Assembly (NCBI GenBank): GCA_002328585.1 | Contig: DCUV01000040.1 | Coordinates: 16,145-80,144, forward strand | Direction of reading: 5' to 3' | Source: Spirochaetia bacterium UBA2205 | GTDB taxonomy: Bacteria > Spirochaetota > UBA4802 > UB4802 | Length of the DNA stretch: 64,000 bases | In this document: one piece after another, positions 24,906 to 34,534 of the stretch | Numbering within the stretch: position 1 is the first letter of the stretch | How the letters are laid out: the number at the start of each line of letters is the position of its first letter | The notes under the pieces: model-generated | Told to the model about the DNA's origin: nothing | The model's database searches: none | What the model saw: the letters and a program-made list of their open reading frames with translations, nothing else | Position numbers and translations under genes: made by a program

Positions 24906-24951
24906 CACACAAGCCCACATTAAGTGTATAGTATTCATGATACACTGTTAA

Positions 24952-26067
24952 CTATGCCTTTGAAAATTTATGTTTTGCACCATGTTTCAATAAACCTTTA
25001 TTGCTTTTTTTATTATTAGTAATGCCTTCCAATTGAGCAATACGTCTTTCAGCAACTGATATGGTGAAGAAAGCAAGGATAGTCAATAAAAATAAAAGTA
25101 TCATGACAATAATAGATTGGTGAGGTTTAAGATACAGCAACACAATTGAAAAACATCCAAGGATTGCCGTGTAGCTGTATAATATCCACAATATCCCTTT
25201 GTTACTAAAACCAATATGCAATAATCGATGATGTATATGACTTCTGTCAGCTAAAAAGATATGATACCCGCCTATAAATCTGTTTTGTATTACATGCATC
25301 ATATCAATCAGCGGTATTAACAGCAACACCAGCGGTACAAAAAATACTGTTATGGTAGATGCCTTTTTAATACCTATCAGCGGTAGTATTGCATACATAA
25401 AGCCTAAAAAGTATGCACCCCCATCACCCATAAAAATTTTTGCAGGAGGATAGTTAAAAATAAAAAATCCGCCAATGGCACCCATCAATGCAATTGCTAA
25501 AAAAGTAACCACTACCATTCCCTGTAGCCAGCCAATAATTGCCAAAAACGATGAAGCTATCATTACAATGCCACTGGCAAGCCCATCCATACCGTCAAGC
25601 ATATTGATGGCATTCATAAATCCAGCAACCCATAACATGGTAACAACATATGATAGTACGCCAAATTGTATGCTAAATCCAGGAGATATAGTAATCCTGT
25701 TAATCTGCAATCCAGCCATGGCAACAAGCAACCCACATGCCAATTGCAATATCAACTTGTAGCGTGCAGAAATTTTTTTTATATCATCAATAAATCCTGT
25801 CAAAAATGCCAGCAACACTGCCGCAATAAATAGTGGTATATTAAATTGTACTTTAAAATCATATACTAAAAGGTATATTAATGAACACATAAATCCAACA
25901 AAAGTAGATAGTCCACCCAATCTGCTGATTTTGCCCTTATGAATTTTGCGTTCATTGACATAATCATAAAGACCATTTTTTTGACTAACGTTTATAATTA
26001 CAGGAATAAATACTAATGAAATAATAAATGCTATAAAAAAAACAACAACCAAATCAAATACATCCAT
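24952..26067 (-). CDS. Undecaprenyl-phosphate sugar-1-phosphate transferase, WecA/MraY family
   Basis: A 371-aa membrane protein with about eleven helices. Diagnostic loops are present: the acidic Mg-binding motif FIDD and MLDGMDGLASG, NYPPAKIFMGDGG, and a histidine motif RSHIHHRLLHIG. It transfers a sugar-1-phosphate (typically GlcNAc-1-P) to undecaprenyl phosphate, the first committed step of O-antigen assembly. A lysine-rich tail follows the last helix. It is probably the initiating enzyme for the polysaccharides encoded to its right. Confidence 0.9.
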   Translation of the reverse strand: MDVFDLVVVFFIAFIISLVFIPVIINVSQKNGLYDYVNERKIHKGKISRLGGLSTFVGFMCSLIYLLVYDFKVQFNIPLFIAAVLLAFLTGFIDDIKKISARYKLILQLACGLLVAMAGLQINRITISPGFSIQFGVLSYVVTMLWVAGFMNAINMLDGMDGLASGIVMIASSFLAIIGWLQGMVVVTFLAIALMGAIGGFFIFNYPPAKIFMGDGGAYFLGFMYAILPLIGIKKASTITVFFVPLVLLLIPLIDMMHVIQNRFIGGYHIFLADRSHIHHRLLHIGFSNKGILWILYSYTAILGCFSIVLLYLKPHQSIIVMILLFLLTILAFFTISVAERRIAQLEGITNNKKSNKGLLKHGAKHKFSKA

Positions 26068-26296
26068 GACCGGGCACCTTTTTTTGTTTATGATTATAAA
26101 CCTATACTATGCTTATTTTCAATAGTGCAACAGTTTTTTGTGCTGGTCAAGGATTTTTATATCTGCATTTTTTTTGTTTCATGTTACTCATCATTCTTAA
26201 ATTTGGCTGTAACGGAAAAAATCATTATCTACACTTACATCAGAATAGTAGCAAAAATATTTAATACATTATTTGGTGAGCTATTACACCAACCTA

Positions 26297-26875
26297 TTAC
26301 CTGGGAGCGTATCGTTTATAAAATAATATTATTTGATATAATAGAACCAATAAAAATAAAGTACTGTACAAAAACAATGCTAAACGTATTTCATGTAACA
26401 ATAATGAAACTATAATAATAAAATCACGTGTATCTACCATACCTAAACAATATTTTTTTGATAATTTTATTTCAACATCCCTTTTTTCAATAAGCAACTT
26501 TTTGGTATCGCTTATCCATCCGCTCATTACATTGGTAAATATAGAAAGAAAACCCAATAATAGATATAGTTCATTGTTATAGTTTTTATATGCTACATAA
26601 CCTAATACTCCAAAAATTAACAATTCCTTCATTCTATCGAATAAAGAATCTAACCATCCACCAAAAGTAGAAGATTTACCTATATATCGAGCTAAATCAC
26701 CATCAGCAGCATCAAATATTGCAGCAAACCACCATAGTATTGCAGCAACAATAAAACTACAATACATTTGATTGAAAAATAGTATTGAACATGTTATTAA
26801 GCACAAAACCAATGATATAAAGCTAACAATATTGGGCGTCAACACCGATATAATTTTTCCGCATTTATATGCCAT
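26297..26875 (-). CDS. CDP-alcohol phosphatidyltransferase, 5' end apparently replaced by IS sequence
   Basis: A 192-aa membrane protein with the complete family motif DG-x2-AR-x8-G-x3-D-x3-D (DGDLARYIGKSSTFGGWLDSLFDR region near 57-79). It links a CDP-activated alcohol to a second alcohol, as in phospholipid or inositol-phosphate head-group synthesis. The first 12-13 codons (26837-26875) coincide with the terminal inverted repeat of the adjacent IS21-like element. The native sequence seems to begin at TPNIVSF, where the conserved family fold starts. The insertion probably removed the original start and promoter; activity is therefore uncertain. Confidence 0.75.
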   Translation of the reverse strand: MAYKCGKIISVLTPNIVSFISLVLCLITCSILFFNQMYCSFIVAAILWWFAAIFDAADGDLARYIGKSSTFGGWLDSLFDRMKELLIFGVLGYVAYKNYNNELYLLLGFLSIFTNVMSGWISDTKKLLIEKRDVEIKLSKKYCLGMVDTRDFIIIVSLLLHEIRLALFLYSTLFLLVLLYQIILFYKRYAPR

Positions 26876-26877
26876 AC

Positions 26878-27642
26878 CTATTCAAAAGTAACCATTCCAA
26901 CCTTCAAACGGTCCTTCATACGATATGATTCGCCCTTGAGGCTGAATATATGTGCATGATGCAACAGTCTGTCCAGCATAGCTGTCGCAACTGCTTCATC
27001 ATTCATTAGCTCAGCCCATTTGCTAAATGGTTTATTTGATGTCATAATGATAGATCCTGTTTCATATCGTGCATTAATAAGCTGAAAAAACAAATATGCC
27101 TGCTCAGCCGACAATGGCTCATACCCTACTTCATCCAGCAACAATACGTGAGGTTTCTCAAGCCACTTCAGTTTTCGTTTTAAACGATTCAAATCACGAG
27201 CCCGACTCAGCAGAGCAAGTGAGTCCCTGCAACTCATATAATATGCCGAATACCCTGAAAGACATGCATGACGTCCTAATGCAAGCATGAGGTGAGTTTT
27301 CCCCAGACCGGAGGGGCCAAGGAACAGCACATTCTCTTTGCGCTCAATAAAAGTAAGGCTTTTCAGTTCATTCAGCCGATGTATGGGCAATCCTCCCTTG
27401 AGCCACCCGGTATCAAAATCTTCAAGACGTTTCATAGAAGGCATTCCTGAAAGTTTAAGACGGGTACGTGCCGATCACTCTTTTCGGGCTGTATACTCAA
27501 TATCGACCAGTGTCTGTAATGATTCAATAAGTGTTTCTTCCCGCCTTGATGGATCACCAAGATAGCTCTCAAGAGAAGCTGCCATGAACATCAACCCTAA
27601 CGATTCAAGCCGCTGTGATAGTATATCAGTACCGTTTATCAT
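26878..27642 (-). pseudogene. istB: istB (IS21 ATPase) with internal stop
   Basis: Helper ATPase of IS21 transposition, readable for 254 codons. The Walker A motif GPSGLGKTH and Walker B LLLDEVGY are intact. A TGA interrupts the frame about 55 codons after the ATG at 27642, between EYTARKE and SARTRLKLSG. The downstream part is open as a 188-aa product from an internal ATG. The start overlaps the istA stop (ATGA), the normal IS21 arrangement. Confidence 0.85.
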
Positions 27643-28365
27643 TGCATGCCTCCTTCCCTATCAGCAAGCTCATCATATTCCGATGGATGGCGTATGATGA
27701 CATCAGGTACTTGTGTGCGGTTGGTTTGCCGCACGGTTCGGTGTATTCGTGCCCAATCATGACGCCAGCGGTTCATGATCGCTGCCTTGTCTTCTTGAAA
27801 AACAATGCGTTTTCTCCTCCCTGCAGGCTCAAGGGTAAAGCGTTTCAATGATCGTCCCTCATGCACTATCTCAGCCTGCATCGTGCGCCGATCTACCCGT
27901 AATTCCACAGAAGTGCTGATAAATTCAGGAGTTACAGAATAGCGATTTGTTCCCCAGGTGATCATCGACTCACGGTTGACTATACAGGGAACTATCAAAC
28001 GTACATCTAGGTCGACAGCTGGCAGGGGAAGAAGATATCCTTTCTCATGGGTAAACCGCTCAGCACGAGATTGGTCAAACCCTCCTATGCGTTTGTCCTG
28101 TATTGCATCAATCCAGCGTAATACCGCCTGATTTAGATCAGATATGGATAATCCTTGCGCCTTTACCTCTTCCCAAAAATTTCTAATTAAATAGCCAATA
28201 TTGCGCTCAACCTTGCCTTTCGTCTGTGGTCTCCGCACATGACATCGCCTGGGCTCAAATCCGTAATGTCCTTTCTGTCACACCCAGTACCTTCGCAATT
28301 TCTTTCTGCCGTTCACCGTTTGCTTGCATAATTTTTGCATCCATGATTTTCTGCTCCTTGTTCAT
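27639..28365 (-). pseudogene. istA: istA (IS21 transposase) with internal deletion
   Basis: The N terminus begins at ATG 28365 behind AGGGAG and encodes a helix-turn-helix (NGERQKEIAKVLGVTERTLR). The frame then stops at 28254-28256. A second frame overlapping this point reads YGFEPRRCHVRRPQTKGKVE and continues to the normal C terminus. Around 250 codons holding most of the DDE domain are missing. A CATTACGG-like junction suggests a simple deletion. No functional transposase can be made. Confidence 0.85.
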
Positions 28366-28711
28366 TATAGGGTCTCCCTTGTTGATGGTTTTTTATCATA
28401 TCCCATCTTCGAGGCTGACCCCTTTTTATTATACAAAAAGCGGAAATTTTATTTCGGTGTTTTCCGGCAATTTTATATCGGTGATGACAATTAGAGCGCT
28501 ATGTACCGATAATGTTATCACTCTTCATTTTCCCCACTGAAATAATTGGCTACCTACAATCAAAAGGGTAACAACCAAAATAAGTTAATTAACAGCTTGT
28601 AACTAACGCAATATTTATGAATATGGTTGATGTACATTCATTAGTGCATAATATCAATATATCCTGAAACTACCCAATATACTTGCTAAAGAAATTAAGG
28701 ATAAAACTTAC

Positions 28712-29896
28712 TTATTGACCACTGTTTACTTCTTCCATAAAATTAACAGATTTCCCAACCTTTTCAAGCATATAAGCTATTTCCATAAGAAAACGTCTTG
28801 ATATATCGTCATAGTGATAATGAGTGGATATGTCTTTACATTTTTTTGAATAAAAATTTCTTTCACCTTTATTTTTTATAAAAAACTCAACCGTCTTTGC
28901 CATTTGCATGGGAGCAAACCCGGTAGTAATAAGAGGTTGCAACCCCCTGTCCTTCATAAATTCGTACATGCCACCAACAGGAGTAACAACAGGTGGGCAT
29001 CCATAACTCATCGACTCAAGCATAGAAAGACAAAATCCTTCTAATGTTCTTGTTGGCACAATAGATAAATAACTTTTTTTATAAATCCAATTTTTTGCCT
29101 CATCGGAAATAGCTCCAAGTGTTATTATACAATAAGTAAGATGACTACCTTCTATTTTTCTTTTCAATGCTTCAAAATGTGTACCCGTACCTGCTATATA
29201 AAGTTTAATTTTATATTCTTTTAAATATTCCATCATATCAACCAGATGCAATACGCCCGTTCTTGAAACTATCCGTCTTATACAAAATAGTATCTTGTAT
29301 CCATCTTTTATATCTTTTGATATCATTTCTTCTATATATTTTTCTTTTTTTGGTAATGATTTGGTTATTGCAGGTTTGTCTACAGCTAATGGCAAATAAG
29401 TAGATTTTCTAAAATTATTATATGTTCTAACATAATTGTCCATCATATACTTTGAAGCAAAAAAAAGTACATTAGATGACCATGAGCGGTAAGTTTCAAA
29501 CAGTCTCAAGGCATAATATTTAATATCTTTTTTCCCTATATTAAGAAGCCGCTCAATATATGACGTGCCTTGTATCATAGACACAGTTGATTTTGATTTT
29601 AAACCCATTGAAAATTTATAAAGAGCATACATCTTTGTTGTATGGATAAAGGCTACATCATGTTTAATATTTTTTATAATAGCCTTACCAGCTAAAAAAT
29701 TTCTTATTCTATATATCTTTAAATTCCCTTCTTCTTCAAAATCTTGTGAATCCGGTTTGAGCTCGTAAAAAAAACAAACAATTGATACTTCACAAAGCTC
29801 TGAAGCATACTTGCTAAATTTATAAGCAAACTCCCATGTTCCATTTTTCATGTCTTTACTAATATGATCAGATAATACAAGTAGTTTCATATACAT
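28712..29896 (-). CDS. Glycosyltransferase, family GT4
   Basis: A 394-aa predicted retaining glycosyltransferase of GT-B fold. The C-terminal nucleotide-sugar motif is present (EGFCLSMLESMSYGCPPVV, E-x7-E). It should add one sugar to a lipid-linked oligosaccharide at the cytoplasmic membrane. Donor and acceptor cannot be told. The gene is very AT-rich and lies 222 bases from the IS21 relic; that gap shows nothing recognisable. It is the last gene of a four-gene AT-rich group (GT2, Wzx, GT4, GT4). Confidence 0.82.
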   Translation of the reverse strand: MYMKLLVLSDHISKDMKNGTWEFAYKFSKYASELCEVSIVCFFYELKPDSQDFEEEGNLKIYRIRNFLAGKAIIKNIKHDVAFIHTTKMYALYKFSMGLKSKSTVSMIQGTSYIERLLNIGKKDIKYYALRLFETYRSWSSNVLFFASKYMMDNYVRTYNNFRKSTYLPLAVDKPAITKSLPKKEKYIEEMISKDIKDGYKILFCIRRIVSRTGVLHLVDMMEYLKEYKIKLYIAGTGTHFEALKRKIEGSHLTYCIITLGAISDEAKNWIYKKSYLSIVPTRTLEGFCLSMLESMSYGCPPVVTPVGGMYEFMKDRGLQPLITTGFAPMQMAKTVEFFIKNKGERNFYSKKCKDISTHYHYDDISRRFLMEIAYMLEKVGKSVNFMEEVNSGQ

Positions 29897-29934
29897 TCCT
29901 TATTTATAAAATATTATTTTGTTAACAACTTTCC

Positions 29935-31035
29935 TTATAAAGAAAAAATCCATTCAATTAAAATCTTTGCATTACGTTTATTATTATGATTATCTTCTAC
30001 AAATTTATAAGCATTTTGTGCATACTTTTGTAATAGTAATGGATTATTCATCAAATTTAAAAAAAAATTATTCATTTTTTCTATACTACCTTCACAAAAA
30101 CAACCTGCATTATATATATCTATTAAAACACCATAATCATAATTAAGGCTAATGGTGGGCACACCTGAAGCTGCTGCTTCAATTACAGTTAAAGGCCAAT
30201 CCCCTTCCATATCGGAGGTAACAAAAAAAACCTTTGATTCTGCCAATAATTTATATATATCTTCATATTTAACAAATGGATAAAAAGTTAAATTTTTAAA
30301 ATTACTTGCTATGGTTTTTATTTTATTAAAATAATCTTCTTTGCCAGAGACTGGATTTGCTACTAACAAAAAATTATAATTTTTGTTCATACTGACAATT
30401 TTTAAATAACTTTCTGCATTTTTCCATTCATCACATCGTGCAATCCATGCCCCATCATATTTTTTTTCTTTTACTTTAACAATTTTAGTAAGATCTATAC
30501 CTTTTTTAAGAACTTTAACTTTTGTAATATCTGGATAACGTTTTAAAATATTTTCTTTTTCAATTTCATTTTGAGCAATGAGCAATGCAGAATTTTTAAT
30601 GAGTAATGGAAAAAGAATACATTTTTTTCTCGAATTTTGATAATATCCTAAACTCTCAATATCATGCCCAAAAAAGAAAACAAATTGTATACCTAAAAAT
30701 TTGCAAAAAAAAGCAAGCAGACAGGATTCTATTGTTAAGCCCAACTGCATGATAATATCTATTTCATGGTTTTTAATAAATTTGAAAAATTTTATAAATT
30801 TTAATAAAATAATATCTGATTCTTTATAAAGCTTTATAATATTAAAATTATCGGCATCATCAAAATCAATAGTATCATATTCTGGTAGCAAAGTATAAAT
30901 ATTGGTATAATGATATAATTCTTTAACAAAATGATAAAGATGTATTGTTGCGCCACCAAAGGTTCTTTTAGATGTTCTATTGAACATGGCTTCAGAATCT
31001 TTTGGAAATAAAACAGCAATATTTTTATTTATCAT
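29935..31035 (-). CDS. Glycosyltransferase, family GT4
   Basis: A 366-aa GT-B type enzyme with the E-x7-E motif in MEGDWPLTVIEAAASGVPTI. The N-terminal acceptor domain is less conserved, containing a KRTFGGATIHLYHF segment. Very AT-rich with long A/T runs, like its neighbours. It lies between the flippase gene and another GT4 gene and presumably acts on the same repeat unit. Sugar specificity is unknown. Confidence 0.8.
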   Translation of the reverse strand: MINKNIAVLFPKDSEAMFNRTSKRTFGGATIHLYHFVKELYHYTNIYTLLPEYDTIDFDDADNFNIIKLYKESDIILLKFIKFFKFIKNHEIDIIMQLGLTIESCLLAFFCKFLGIQFVFFFGHDIESLGYYQNSRKKCILFPLLIKNSALLIAQNEIEKENILKRYPDITKVKVLKKGIDLTKIVKVKEKKYDGAWIARCDEWKNAESYLKIVSMNKNYNFLLVANPVSGKEDYFNKIKTIASNFKNLTFYPFVKYEDIYKLLAESKVFFVTSDMEGDWPLTVIEAAASGVPTISLNYDYGVLIDIYNAGCFCEGSIEKMNNFFLNLMNNPLLLQKYAQNAYKFVEDNHNNKRNAKILIEWIFSL

Positions 31036-31077
31036 ATCATGCCTACAATAGTAAAATTAAAATTATTTTATTTTCAC

Positions 31078-32571
31078 TTATGTTATTTGCAACATTTCCT
31101 TTATTATTCTTATATCGTCTTTTGAAAATAACATTATTAAAATTAACATTATGTATAGTATGGTAATGATTAAAGCAGATATCAATTCATTAAAAACATA
31201 TTTAAAATATAAATTGTATGAGGAAATTAAAATAATTGTTATTAAAATTAATTTCCCATAGGTCAATAAGATTAATTTAATTTTAATATTTTCTTTCTTA
31301 TACAAATATAAATGACCTGAATAATATATAACTCCATAAGTTATAACAACACTCATGGCAGAACCAATAACTCCAAATAAAGAAATCAATGTAATATTTG
31401 ATATAATGTTTATCATGGTTGATATCATAAGTATTCTTAATAAAATTTTTTGTTTATCCATGCCCACTATAGTAATAGAAGCCACATTAAAAACCATCGG
31501 GAGAGCAAAAGATAAAATTTGCAAAACAGGAATAGCTTCCTTATATTTAGAACCAAAGATTAAATAAATTATATTTTTTGCAAAGAGATAAAATATAATC
31601 ATAATATAGAATGAAGTTATTCCTAAATATTTACTCATTGTATCAAAAATAAATTGAAATTTGCCCATGTCATTTTCTTCTAGCGTCTTATAGAGCGTTG
31701 GCATTATAACTTTCCTTAAATTGTCAGGAATAAGTGAAATAGTGTCAATGAACATAAGAGCATTATTAAAAAGCCCAACGTAAGTAGTTCCTGAAATAAA
31801 TGAAATAATTAATGGATTTATTTTAAATGTAAAATTCCAAAATATACTAATTAAAGAAAAAGGAATAACACTTTTTACAAATTTTACAAATATATTTTTG
31901 TTAAATATTATTGTAAATTTTTTAAAGGTTCTAATGGACAAAAGAAAAACAAATAAATAAACAACAATTAATCTTGCAATACTAATGTGATAATAGTTCC
32001 CATGTAATACTATTACAAAAACAACACTAATAAAAAAGATAACAACATAAATGGAATTAATTATTGCAGGAAAAATAAAATTTCTTTTTGCCTCATCAGC
32101 GGCATAATATGTTGTCATAAACTCATTCCCTATTCTTACCAAACCAAGAATCAAGATTAGTTTTATTACATCATAATTATAACCTGTACAATAAAGTGAA
32201 AAGGCCATAAATAGATATACAATTACAGCCAAGGTTACCTTTAAACAAAAAGCATTGGTGAAATGTTCATTTTCATATTTGTTTTCTAAATTAATGGCTC
32301 TTATTAATGAAATGTTTATGCCTATATCTGTAATAGCAGAAAAAAAAGTTGCATAAGAAAGTGCTGTAGAAAATTCACCGAAGTGTTCTATGGAAAGATA
32401 ACGAGCTACTATAATAGTAGCTATAAAGAAAAAGAATTTTTCTATCAACGAAGCAGAATTTACTATTGCAGAATCTAAAAAGAATTTTGATTTGTTATTT
32501 TTCAAATTTAAAAAATTTCCATTTTTCAATTGAAGGAGTGACATAATATTTAATTGCCATTCTTTAATCAA
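31078..32571 (-). CDS. O-antigen flippase, Wzx type (first of three)
   Basis: A 497-aa protein with about 12-14 membrane helices and the N-terminal motif IIVARYLSIEHFGEFSTALSY of polysaccharide exporters in the MOP superfamily. It should flip undecaprenyl-linked oligosaccharide across the inner membrane. It sits in an AT-rich block with three glycosyltransferases, which suggests a complete acquired unit. Two other flippases (52953-54332 and 61758-63287) are very different in sequence, implying more than one polysaccharide or replaced cassettes. Confidence 0.85.
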   Translation of the reverse strand: MIKEWQLNIMSLLQLKNGNFLNLKNNKSKFFLDSAIVNSASLIEKFFFFIATIIVARYLSIEHFGEFSTALSYATFFSAITDIGINISLIRAINLENKYENEHFTNAFCLKVTLAVIVYLFMAFSLYCTGYNYDVIKLILILGLVRIGNEFMTTYYAADEAKRNFIFPAIINSIYVVIFFISVVFVIVLHGNYYHISIARLIVVYLFVFLLSIRTFKKFTIIFNKNIFVKFVKSVIPFSLISIFWNFTFKINPLIISFISGTTYVGLFNNALMFIDTISLIPDNLRKVIMPTLYKTLEENDMGKFQFIFDTMSKYLGITSFYIMIIFYLFAKNIIYLIFGSKYKEAIPVLQILSFALPMVFNVASITIVGMDKQKILLRILMISTMINIISNITLISLFGVIGSAMSVVITYGVIYYSGHLYLYKKENIKIKLILLTYGKLILITIILISSYNLYFKYVFNELISALIITILYIMLILIMLFSKDDIRIIKEMLQIT

Positions 32572-32604
32572 ATTGCTGTTATCATAAATTATGAGTATAT
32601 ATAC

Positions 32605-33735
32605 TTATGAATCATTATTATGGGATGATGTGATACTGCATATGATACCCTTTATCTGAGCCTTGAAGATTTCCCATTTACCTGTCCAGATATAGGGAAT
32701 AAACCTTAGTAATCGCAACAATATTATAAATGCAATAGCAATAATTGCTGTAATTATATTTAAATAAACTTTTATAAATCTAACCCTGTTTCTCATCACC
32801 CAATACGCAGAAAAGGAGCTATTTTCTTCCAATTCCGAACTTGCTCCAACCTTGTGATAAATTTCAGAATTGCATACATGATAAAGCTTATATCCCTTTT
32901 TCAGAATCCTGTAACTATAATCTAAGTCTTCCATATACATAAAATAACTCTCATCCAGTAATCCTATATCTACTAAGATTCTTTTAGGAATCAACACATA
33001 ACAAAAAGTTATAAAACGAACTTCTTTTATTGCTGACTTACTATGAATATTACTTTTATTCATGTTAATGTGAACCGCTCTTCCCAACCATTTGTTGAAT
33101 TTTCCACCATCATACCATATAATTTCTGGTTTGCTGTAGTAGTATATCCTGCCTCCAAAAAGCCCACTATTTTGATTATTTTTATAAGCATCCATTAGTT
33201 TTCTAATAGAATCTTTGTTTATAACTGTATCGTTATTTAACAATATTATTGCATCAAAATCATTCTTTGCCAAAGTATATTTTATTCCTACATTATTCCC
33301 ACCAGCAAATCCTAAATTTTCTCCTGTCTGTATGAAAATTAATGGATATTTTGTTGTTATATTCTGAAAATCTATATCTTTCAATGTGTCTTCTAATTCC
33401 GGCTTTCCACCTTTTTCAGCTTCTCTTCTTGTGTAATAAAAATAAGGGATCTGCTTTGTAACCGGAGGAAAAGAAAGATTTCTTAAAGGATTATCTTGCC
33501 GTAAGCAAACATCAAACTTCCCATCAGCCCATTCTTGCATATATTTTATAGAGTTGTTTTGCGAATTGTTATCCACCACGATAACCTGATAATTGGGATA
33601 ATCATTCCTCAATACACTCTCCAAGCATTCAATTGTATCTACCCAGCCATTGTAGTTTAAGAGAATGATCGCCACTTTTGGCAATGATTCTACTTTATAA
33701 GGTAATAAAACATCTAAATTCATATTTTCAAACAT
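32605..33735 (-). CDS. Glycosyltransferase, family GT2, membrane-anchored
   Basis: A 376-aa inverting glycosyltransferase: ILLNYNGWVDTIECLESVL and VIVVDNNSQ form the donor-binding start, with ILLNNDT the acidic metal-binding site. It resembles rhamnosyltransferase-type GT2 proteins; rhamnose is made by the rml genes just to its right, but the link is inference. A hydrophobic helix near 340-360 should anchor it to the membrane. It is the first gene of the AT-rich group transcribed away from the rml cassette. Confidence 0.82.
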   Translation of the reverse strand: MFENMNLDVLLPYKVESLPKVAIILLNYNGWVDTIECLESVLRNDYPNYQVIVVDNNSQNNSIKYMQEWADGKFDVCLRQDNPLRNLSFPPVTKQIPYFYYTRREAEKGGKPELEDTLKDIDFQNITTKYPLIFIQTGENLGFAGGNNVGIKYTLAKNDFDAIILLNNDTVINKDSIRKLMDAYKNNQNSGLFGGRIYYYSKPEIIWYDGGKFNKWLGRAVHINMNKSNIHSKSAIKEVRFITFCYVLIPKRILVDIGLLDESYFMYMEDLDYSYRILKKGYKLYHVCNSEIYHKVGASSELEENSSFSAYWVMRNRVRFIKVYLNIITAIIAIAFIILLRLLRFIPYIWTGKWEIFKAQIKGIICSITSSHNNDS

Positions 33736-34099
33736 TTAAACAGTATTCTTTTGCAGAAACAAAAATTTTATTGCTATAATGAAATACTGGCTATTTAATA
33801 GCTCAAATCTTCACCGAAAATAGGATAATAATGAGTCATTCTGATAGAGTAAAACGGCTGAAGTAACACTTTACTACTCCGTCAACATGAAGGGAGCAGT
33901 CCTGAAGAATCTATTCTTTCATTCTCTCAAAGGCAAGATTCTTCGCTTCCCTCAGAACGACTGTTGCTGCATCTCAAAATACATTTCCCCAACACCACTT
34001 TACATCTAACATCTAACATTTTTCATTTCCCATTGAAACTTTATGCTAACATCTATCAACCATAAACTATAAACTATAAACCAAATTGCCATCCACCAA
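33736..34099. repeat. Intergenic region with partial copy of the locus repeat and low-complexity ACATCTAAC/AACTATAAACC tracts
   Basis: No gene is seen. About 33955-34020 repeats sequence found near 34.88-34.94, 39.25-39.31 and 44.62-44.66 kb (AATACATTTCCCCAACACCA followed by ACATCTAACATCTAACAT). From 34020 to 34090 come tandem variants of AACTATAAACC and ATCAACC. Confidence 0.75.
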
Positions 34100-34534
34100 T
34101 TATCTACCTGATGAATATTGCAACAACGCTATAATAAGTCCTGCCTGTGCCACTACTGCAGTTAAAAATAAACCTACTATCCAGCGCAGTAAACTTCCAT
34201 GACTTTTATGTATCTCAACATGTACTTGAGCTATCTCTTTAGTTACATCAGCCCGTACCTGCTCTATCTCTCTGGTAAGCTTTAATTCTACTTCTTTTAT
34301 CTCACCTCGTGTTTGCTCTATCTCTTTGGTAAGCTTTAATTCTACTTCTTTTATCTCACCTCGTGTTTGCTCTATCTCTTTGGTAAGCTTCAATTCGGAC
34401 ATCGTTACATCCTGCCGTGTGGCTAACTGATTATTTAAGATAGCCTCTTCTACCAGCTCAATAAATTCAGATAATAGCCTGGCCTTTGTCTCATCATCCT
34501 TAAATGCTTCGTATATCCTTAGTGCATATCCCAT
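34100..34534 (-). CDS. Coiled-coil protein with C-terminal membrane anchor (DUF1640/CCDC90-like), copy A
   Basis: A 144-aa protein: a helical head (YALRIYEAFKDDETKARLLS), an 18-residue coiled-coil unit (ELKLTKEIEQTRGEIKEV) repeated about three times, and one C-terminal membrane helix (WIVGLFLTAVVAQAGLIIALL). The layout matches DUF1640/CCDC90-type bacterial proteins of unknown function. Two of the units are exact 54-base tandem copies in DNA (34281-34334 and 34335-34388), so repeat number may vary. It has a strong promoter of its own. A near-identical paralogue is at 38476-38910. Confidence 0.8.
   Translation of the reverse strand: MGYALRIYEAFKDDETKARLLSEFIELVEEAILNNQLATRQDVTMSELKLTKEIEQTRGEIKEVELKLTKEIEQTRGEIKEVELKLTREIEQVRADVTKEIAQVHVEIHKSHGSLLRWIVGLFLTAVVAQAGLIIALLQYSSGR

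Larger units (their letters stand above)
26836..28489 (-). mobile_element. Decayed IS21-family insertion sequence
   Basis: An istA-istB element of about 1.65 kb, shorter than the usual 2-2.5 kb. The right boundary reads inward as TGTCATCACCGATATAA (from 28489), and the left boundary near 26837 has the related TCAACACCGATATAA, giving imperfect terminal inverted repeats. Two 19-base direct repeats at 28441-28459 and 28465-28483 match the multiple-repeat ends of IS21 elements. Both genes are broken, so the element cannot move by itself. No clear target duplication could be read. Confidence 0.82.

Noticed and set aside
28226..28540. 104-codon open frame on the plus strand
   Set aside because: It is antisense to the istA remnant and crosses the IS end; the minus-strand reading is clearly transposase.
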